DNA from: Craspedostauros australis
Lineage: Eukaryota > Bacillariophyta > Bacillariophyceae > Mastogloiales > Achnanthaceae
NCBI GenBank assembly: GCA_026770025.1
Contig: JAMXDE010000045.1
Location: 310,001-374,000 of the forward strand
Reading direction: 5' to 3'
DNA length: 64,000 nt
Of the stretch, positions 60,001-64,000 are shown piece by piece. How positions within the stretch are numbered: the first letter of the stretch is position 1; the number at the start of each line of letters is the position of its first letter. The translations under genes were made by a program, and so were the position numbers. The notes beneath the pieces were generated by a model. The model searched no databases and was not told where the DNA came from. It saw nothing but the letters and a program-made list of their open reading frames with translations.

Positions 60001-63000
60001 GAACGCAAATCGTCCGCGCTTGGTTGAGGTGTGGTGTCCTCGGCAATGTCCGGATCGTGAGCTGCTTCCGCCTGTTCAGTGTCCATGGCGGCAATGTCAC
60101 GATCGTCAGCGTTGCTACCAGCGTCTGCGGCGTCGGCTGCTGGATGCTGCTGATCTTCGGTGTCATCCGCTTCTCCATCATCCATGGGGTCATCGTGAGA
60201 CGCGGGTTGCGGCAGCGACGGTGGTGGAATCGTGGCTTCGTTGGTGACAGCCTGTTCTGCATCGGTGTTTGTGCCTGCAGCTTCCTGAGCATCAGCTGTG
60301 TCAGCCGGATCGATAGAGCCCAGGTCCTCGTCGCTGCTACTTCCTTCCTCTTCGATCGATTTGTCGCTGGCATCATCAGAGGCTGATATGGAAACGATAT
60401 CATTGTCCTTGCTCGCATGACTTTCTTCAACATCACCATTGTCGTTGTTGATTTCGTCGTGATCCTTCGGTGCATCCTGAAGAGTTTCAACTGGCGCGTT
60501 GGTTTCGTCAACATCGTTATCCTTTGCATCATCGTCGTCGTCGCTTTTGTCGTTTTGTCCGCCGTCATGATTTCCAACAACTTCGGTCCGATCGTCATCA
60601 TCATCGCGGTCTTGATCCTGGCTGCCTTCGGCTTGCTCGTCGTCGGTGGTGGGTGTTGTAGGCGCTGCGTTATTTTCTGCCTCGTTTGCTTCGTCAACTG
60701 ACAGACTTTCAACTGCTATGTCAGCTGCAGCATCGTCTGTCCCATCATCCGTGTTGTCTTGTGTGCCTGAGGCTCCGTCATCATTCGCACTTTCAACTTC
60801 ATTGGTCTGTGCATCGTCGATGGGGCGTTGTCCATCATTATCGGATGGGTCGTCTTGCCCATCGTCAGCTTCGTTGTCCACGGACATTGCCTCTTCGCCT
60901 TCACTGTCGTCTTCAGCAGCACTGCTCTGCGCGTTTTCGCTGGCATCATCCTCTGTGTCTGCCGCCATGTCCTCCGATTCGTCTTCGACAGGATCAGCTG
61001 CTGCGTCTAGTGCATCGTCGTCGCCTCGTGCATCCTCGGTTGCTCTATTGACTTCCTCGTCATCTGTATCATCCTGCGTATCCGCCGCTGATGCTTGATG
61101 ATCCGATTGATCATCCGACCCATATTGCATGTCCTCGCTTGATCGATCTGGTGTGTCATCGATTGGAGCAGTCTCAGCGGGCACAGTTGGGCCATTATTT
61201 TCGTCTGTCGAAGACTCATCTCCTTTCGTCTCATCGGCTTCTACTATCTCTTCTTGTGAGGGGGACGCTGCATCATCCGGTTCTCCCGCGCTGTCACTCA
61301 CATCGTCAACCCCCACGTCGATCGCTCCCTTCGTCGAATCGTCCACCTTTGCTGTACTTTCCTCATTATCTGCGGCGTCTTCCATTGCAGCGGATTCTTC
61401 GGCATCGTCAGACTCCTGTGAGACATCGTTGCCAGAACCTTCAACGTCGCCAGCTTCGCTCTTGCTTTGGACATCGGCATCGGCATCAGCATCGTAGTCA
61501 GTGCTTACGCTTACGCTTACGCTGGCGCTTTCATCTTCGGCTCCGTCTTCATCTTCATCGTCATCTACGTCTGCACCTCCGTCATCCGATTGAGCATCCG
61601 CATCTGTTTCTGCAGTGACATTTGGAGTTTCATCCTTCTCTTCTGCGGGCGATTCTGCTGTGCCTTCCTCGTCTTCATCAGTGGTTTTTGGGACGTTGGC
61701 AAAGATGATCCGTTCTTGGAACCCTGACTCGGCCGGCTCTTCTTCGCCGCCGTTCATTCCTGTTTCGACTCCCATGGTGTCTTCTTTCGTGCTATCGCTG
61801 AATTCCACGGACACATCGACGGAGCTGGTCGCATTGTCGTTGTTGCCTTCGTCAGTCATGTCATTGTTCTTGTTGCTGTCGTTGTCAACAGTGTCATCGT
61901 GCGAGATATCCTTTGGTATATTAGCATAGAGAATTCGCTCTTTGGGGTGTTCGTCATCGTCGGCAGCTTCCTGGCCTTGCATTTCCGACAGTTGCTTGGG
62001 AATAGCATCGACGAGATCTTGAGATGACTCTGTGGTGCCGACATCATCGCTATCACCGTTGTCATCGCCATCCTCATTGCTCATGTCATCCTGCTCATCG
62101 CCATCGGATGAAAACACGACAGAGACATCCACGTCTTCACTGTCGCTGTCGCTGTCGCTGTCACTATCACCGCTATCCTCCGATTGTGATCCATCCGCCA
62201 TGCCGCTGACAACGGCACCTGTCGCGAGCGCAGCTGCGCCGACCGCCACTGCAGCCCCAGCGTACTGACCGCGACGCCCCGTGGATTCTTGCGGCTCCTT
62301 GTCATCGTCAATCGTTTGCGAGGCGCTGCGGTCCGCATTCTGCGCCTCCAACGCCTCCTTGCGTTGCTGCAAGGAGAGATTCTGTTTGAGCGCTTCATCC
62401 TGGTTGGGATCGACGATCTTCTTGGGAGGCGGCGGCGCCGTCGCGGTTGTGGTCAATGTATCCATGCGCTCCTGCAGCGTTCGATTTTCCTTGATGAGAA
62501 CTTCTTCGGACGTGACGTCGATCGTCTTCTTGATGTCTTGGTTGTTGGATTCCTGGACGTAATCCGTCTTGCGCACCTCCAGCGAGACGTTGGATTTCAG
62601 CGCCTCGTCCTTGGAAACGTCCAAGAACTTCTTGATGCGCGTTGGCGATGGCAGGACGCCTTCGTCATCCATATCGGAATCATCGTCTTTGCCGTTGATG
62701 TCCATCAAGATGGGCTCACCGAATTCGTCGTACTTCATCTTCTTCTGCTTCTTGATGCTCTTGACGAGCGCGCGTTTACGTTCGGCGCGTTGGAATTCCT
62801 TGAGAATGCGTTGCTCGTCGCAGCGGAAGTGGTACCGTTCCCAGAATTCACGTTCGGGGACCTCCTCGCCTTCGACGACCAGCTCCGTGTAGAATTGACC
62901 GACAGTGTCGGGATGGTGCTCCAAGGTTTCGTCGCGCTGTTCCTGCTGCGCAGTCCACTGCTTGCGAAAGTTGAGCAAGAAATCCGACGTATCCTGTTGC

Positions 63001-64000
63001 AGGATGTGATCTTCGGCGTCCTTGGCATTGTCGGGTGATGATGCCGCTGCAGTGGATGACTGTTGTTGGATGGGGACCGTGTAGGTTTCGCGTTGCTGCC
63101 GCCTGTGCTCGGCTTCCTCCGCAATGCCCTTGATTTTGCGTCCCGACTTGGTGACACGGCTTTTGCCTGACTTGACCGAGCGACTTTCGTCAATGGCTTC
63201 CATGGATTCGAGGGATTCTCTGGAGACGTTGATCGCGTCCGGATCTCCGTCGCTTGCTGACATGGATGATTTGCCCCGGTTCTCGTGATGATGATCGATG
63301 TCGCCAGTGGACGACGTGACATTGTAGTTCTCGCGACGATTGGACACGGAGTCTGCAAAGTCATCCACGTTAGGCACGGTCCGAGCCGCCTTCTTTTTGG
63401 CCGACTTCTTGGCCTTGCGCTTGTACTTGGACAATCGCTCCTGCACGGTGCCGCCCGGTTGATTGCCGTCGCTGCTGTTGGAAGATGTCTCATCGGATTC
63501 CATGTCATAATCATCTTCGCTGCCATCCTCTTCCTCTTCGCCGTCGCTGATCATCATGGCTCCGTCATCCTGTGTCTGCTGCGGATTGGCATCTTCACCA
63601 TCGGGCTTGCCCGTCGCCTGCTTGTACAGCGACATGCGGTCCCTCAAGGACATTCCCACGCTGGGTGCCGCAACGGCGGATTGATCTTCATCGATGTCAT
63701 CATCGATATCATCATCCTCATCCGATCCGGATGAGTAATCCGACTCGTCCTCGTCGAATTCCGTGATGAAGCTCTGCACGCTCTTGGCCTCGTTGGCGTG
63801 ACCGACGGTCGTGCCGATGATGCCGCTCTCCGTGCTGCGCAACGAGGATGGCTTGGCCCGCCTCATCTTCTTCTGGCGGCGTTCGAGGAAGCGGATGATG
63901 CGATTCTCGTCGCAACGGAAGAGGTACCGCTGCCAGAAGTCGCGTTCCTCCACGATCTCCTGCTGCACGACATACTTGTTGTGGTACTTGGTGAGGGACG
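54042..64000 (-). CDS. Giant charged repeat protein with BSD-like motifs, 5' end outside window
   Basis: One uninterrupted frame of more than 3,300 codons, open to the window edge. The visible N-terminal part has two related motifs, VEERDFWQRYLFRCDENRI and VPEREFWERYHFRCDEQRI, about 360 residues apart; the FWxRYxFR core resembles BSD domains. Then come about 1,500 residues dominated by Asp/Glu/Ser. The next part alternates acidic linkers with a short basic module (NPLKAxxRRFxKK or SFGRLRSGIKKRFGGRR); six near-identical units of about 100 residues lie at 56280-57920. The last 250 residues are Lys-rich (KKKKKSSKSSSK type). No membrane span is visible and no signal peptide can be judged. Candidate roles are a nucleolar or chromatin scaffold, or a polyampholyte acting at membranes or the silica cell wall; none is shown. 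Other long frames here are shadows of its repetitive sequence. Confidence 0.8.
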   Translation of the reverse strand, partial: SLTKYHNKYVVQQEIVEERDFWQRYLFRCDENRIIRFLERRQKKMRRAKPSSLRSTESGIIGTTVGHANEAKSVQSFITEFDEDESDYSSGSDEDDDIDDDIDEDQSAVAAPSVGMSLRDRMSLYKQATGKPDGEDANPQQTQDDGAMMISDGEEEEDGSEDDYDMESDETSSNSSDGNQPGGTVQERLSKYKRKAKKSAKKKAARTVPNVDDFADSVSNRRENYNVTSSTGDIDHHHENRGKSSMSASDGDPDAINVSRESLESMEAIDESRSVKSGKSRVTKSGRKIKGIAEEAEHRRQQRETYTVPIQQQSSTAAASSPDNAKDAEDHILQQDTSDFLLNFRKQWTAQQEQRDETLEHHPDTVGQFYTELVVEGEEVPEREFWERYHFRCDEQRILKEFQRAERKRALVKSIKKQKKMKYDEFGEPILMDINGKDDDSDMDDEGVLPSPTRIKKFLDVSKDEALKSNVSLEVRKTDYVQESNNQDIKKTIDVTSEEVLIKENRTLQERMDTLTTTATAPPPPKKIVDPNQDEALKQNLSLQQRKEALEAQNADRSASQTIDDDKEPQESTGRRGQYAGAAVAVGAAALATGAVVSGMADGSQSEDSGDSDSDSDSDSEDVDVSVVFSSDGDEQDDMSNEDGDDNGDSDDVGTTESSQDLVDAIPKQLSEMQGQEAADDDEHPKERILYANIPKDISHDDTVDNDSNKNNDMTDEGNNDNATSSVDVSVEFSDSTKEDTMGVETGMNGGEEEPAESGFQERIIFANVPKTTDEDEEGTAESPAEEKDETPNVTAETDADAQSDDGGADVDDDEDEDGAEDESASVSVSVSTDYDADADADVQSKSEAGDVEGSGNDVSQESDDAEESAAMEDAADNEESTAKVDDSTKGAIDVGVDDVSDSAGEPDDAASPSQEEIVEADETKGDESSTDENNGPTVPAETAPIDDTPDRSSEDMQYGSDDQSDHQASAADTQDDTDDEEVNRATEDARGDDDALDAAADPVEDESEDMAADTEDDASENAQSSAAEDDSEGEEAMSVDNEADDGQDDPSDNDGQRPIDDAQTNEVESANDDGASGTQDNTDDGTDDAAADIAVESLSVDEANEAENNAAPTTPTTDDEQAEGSQDQDRDDDDDRTEVVGNHDGGQNDKSDDDDDAKDNDVDETNAPVETLQDAPKDHDEINNDNGDVEESHASKDNDIVSISASDDASDKSIEEEGSSSDEDLGSIDPADTADAQEAAGTNTDAEQAVTNEATIPPPSLPQPASHDDPMDDGEADDTEDQQHPAADAADAGSNADDRDIAAMDTEQAEAAHDPDIAEDTTPQPSADDLRSDGEGDGASESDGEASQADEKNTSGEVEPKANAEDQQEAQTQTRAVKQEPSSLRSTDAGDAKPEGGAVETGSDESGMESESEEESEEEEGETEEDSEEESGSEYEDSDGDESEESEEESETDDEDEENGEDGSVEVRLRGTDEGDSQLMSQKDKQYDGWTTDSASDNEFDGWLSKASDASSNNLEDSSGEEELSSEYEDDSDDEEDDDEDEDDDDDDDEEDSDEYEDDDDEDSIDSDMTSTVLEGADAFESRRSLALQTGASARGVATSAALGASAEVSEDEGIIEGGLPAELAAKADDGDDDDDGDGDAKKKKKRRGLRGLFSRKNRKTKNAAQSSAEGSSEEPSMEGPDLSNESLEESFANEIEGDDEMDTSDNAMDDVMDNATDDEETAEDHPSEPAKRRKNPLKAFGRRFRKKDKSASSGEETGGDDEIDGERALDADAGAAAAQPTTSDSGSQAHDTITDGDEDGADKEDRHDVDEKAKGDGEDKDDDESIGNKSQSSFGRLKNPLKKLGRRLGGRRRKKEAESEGQDDDDDDDDAGVGGAGDDDAEVENQASAKPERSDSNMNDGDSKTGPQEGKKDGQAMDVSDDDRQVVPDEDGDDDIDVDLNDNDENDDAAPEKTSKKRGNPLKALRKRFNKNKTKSESQDDAQNDAQHGAEVSNNDESSDDLGGTSELNDTDEDGKVRRSNEPDKAPDDDSDDNRSVGSFGRLRSGIKKRFGGRKSRKKEKAENSASFNEDDVNESPRGVEDTAKADPSTGQPNTDDGDSGSGSKDDGEGEGKGEGTAPVTASDDTQDRSSDKMDTQADDSDDNRSVGSFGRLRSGIKKRFGGRKSRKKEKEKMERSGSSADSDANGSSKGNEAGDPSANQAGPSNTESDPSVNKADTSDREVETTDVEANDKNANAIARDNENDDDSDDNRSVGSFGRLRSGIKKRFGGRRARKKEKMEKSDSFADSDANESSKGEGGANKDADEAEPSTNDADTANREAERTAVADANEKNASADARENDEDSDDNRSVGSFGRLRSGMKKRFGGRRARKKEKMEKSSSFANSDANESSKGEEDASKGANQADPKVNGADAADRGAEKTVDADADEKNASTEARENGNDDDSDDNRSVGSFGRLRSGIKKRLGGRRARKKEKMEKGSSFVDRDANGSSKGNEASSEGDPSARQVDAGDGDVAMGEMASADTSKNNTSNRDAKDDDSDDNRSVGSFGRLRSGLKKRLGGRRRAKKKGKAENEDAGTNDVDDGKADASASNDNDAINATKDDNEADGDDGDSTDDKSHKSSKRRKNPLKNIGRRFGKKNTNRQKSEGTDDAEDRKQNEETASGKDQSASLELQDGDGADESKQDAQLHYGSAELAPKDKQADAGGDDNSDDNRSQKSIFRRRNPLKAVRKRMTNKKKSASDADADDEQGAGTDPNAADGGGGQDAQASTELDADPPVNGDGQSEQDQKQKQRKGRFGFGKKNKRGPKEGEGQTADDEREGEADTSPQAEATADSQAVSNDGESGKKEKKRNGFLSGMRQKKKKPQPDSAEEAQDAAADGSEGQDMEPTKASDGKDQADNRSKKSEASGKSKASIFGFGRRRKKNKGKEKDRDKQKDKDKNKDEDKKDDEMAEESTPHPDGSGVPSSVEDDDQSQRSFRSELTEDSMSSRSSRRNPLRAFGQLFGKKPKQAEAKPGYPTALNDDDLDLSDADLMDAAGGEHGAKHNAEAEAVTQFSPLGLAENTPELTQKAKKAQVDGTDPSIRARSPKQKQKKEMPSNVEAHAPQISSSPKGKKHKTKSSSKTKSQDHTNTPNNGGGGDKATDVAIAPTDGKGEKTDAHKTTKKKKSHKSKKSGEDEQAASKSKHKAKKTKKTAADQGDEKGNGEGSGKPHSAKKKKKSTKSPDKANDEASKDVAAAGDDNNVSKEHKKKKKKKSSKSSSKLDAQTEDANGGTDNTEKKKKKKSSSSAKATSDAAAAKSSKSKTPKKKKKSTKVEA
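56280..57920 (-). repeat. Tandem repeat array in the giant protein gene (six units, about 280-330 bp)
   Basis: The sequence coding for DDNRSVGSFGRLRSG recurs near 56346, 56628, 56927, 57218, 57539 and 57868. Each copy is followed by a basic stretch and a variable acidic linker with ANESSKG or similar. Confidence 0.85.

Noticed and set aside
57424..60701. Several Ser- or Leu-rich plus-strand frames and Met/Lys-rich minus-strand frames over the giant gene
   Set aside because: They are translations of the same GAC/GAT/AAG-rich repeats in other frames or on the other strand.

Overview
The window is nuclear DNA of a photosynthetic stramenopile, most probably a diatom. Four things point there: a secreted protein with long PSxxPS repeats; a plastid-type leader (signal peptide followed by an AF motif) on a pseudouridine synthase; a protein carrying a REY / GDxP / SLDWxY domain that I know mainly from diatoms; and Copia and LINE retroelements with diatom-like sequence. 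Genes are short, on both strands, and mostly intronless. Five genes have one or two introns of about 190-550 bp with GT-AG borders, which I placed by matching conserved protein families or paralogues.

Layout. 1-8.9 kb: 3' end of a METTL21-type methyltransferase, a secreted or endomembrane protein of unknown function, a THAQKFF-type MYB factor, an HCNGP/SAP30BP-like protein and a three-exon arginase-family enzyme. 11.2-12.7 kb: a probably GPI-anchored PSxxPS surface protein. 14.1-27.4 kb: two paralogous multi-membrane-span (TLC-like) genes with one intron at the same site and phase. A full-length 8.5-kb LINE with two intact ORFs sits antisense inside the last codons of the first paralogue, flanked by a perfect 17-bp target-site duplication. 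28.1-39.3 kb: an alpha/beta hydrolase, an HTTM-like membrane protein, an ankyrin-repeat protein, a sulfotransferase-like type II membrane protein, kinetochore SPC24 (two exons) and the diatom-type SLDWxY protein. 41.4-49 kb: a 5'-truncated LINE relative, directly followed by a decayed Copia element whose two LTRs lie in inverted orientation. 50.5-53.8 kb: complex I subunit NDUFS8 (two exons) and a plastid-targeted RsuA/RluB-type pseudouridine synthase. 54.0-64.0 kb: one open frame of more than 3,300 residues, open past the window edge, coding for a highly charged protein with BSD-like motifs and a basic NPLK/GRLRSG module repeated between acidic linkers.

The host genes do not form a pathway cluster. 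The main biology is genome dynamics: a young LINE has changed the C-terminus of one member of a tandem gene pair, its 3' end can be matched to a second, older copy, and the Copia copy has an abnormal LTR arrangement. Gene-free stretches are listed with what they contain; they have scattered ORFs without coding character and several microsatellites. No bacterial-type operon, CRISPR array, rRNA or convincing tRNA was found.
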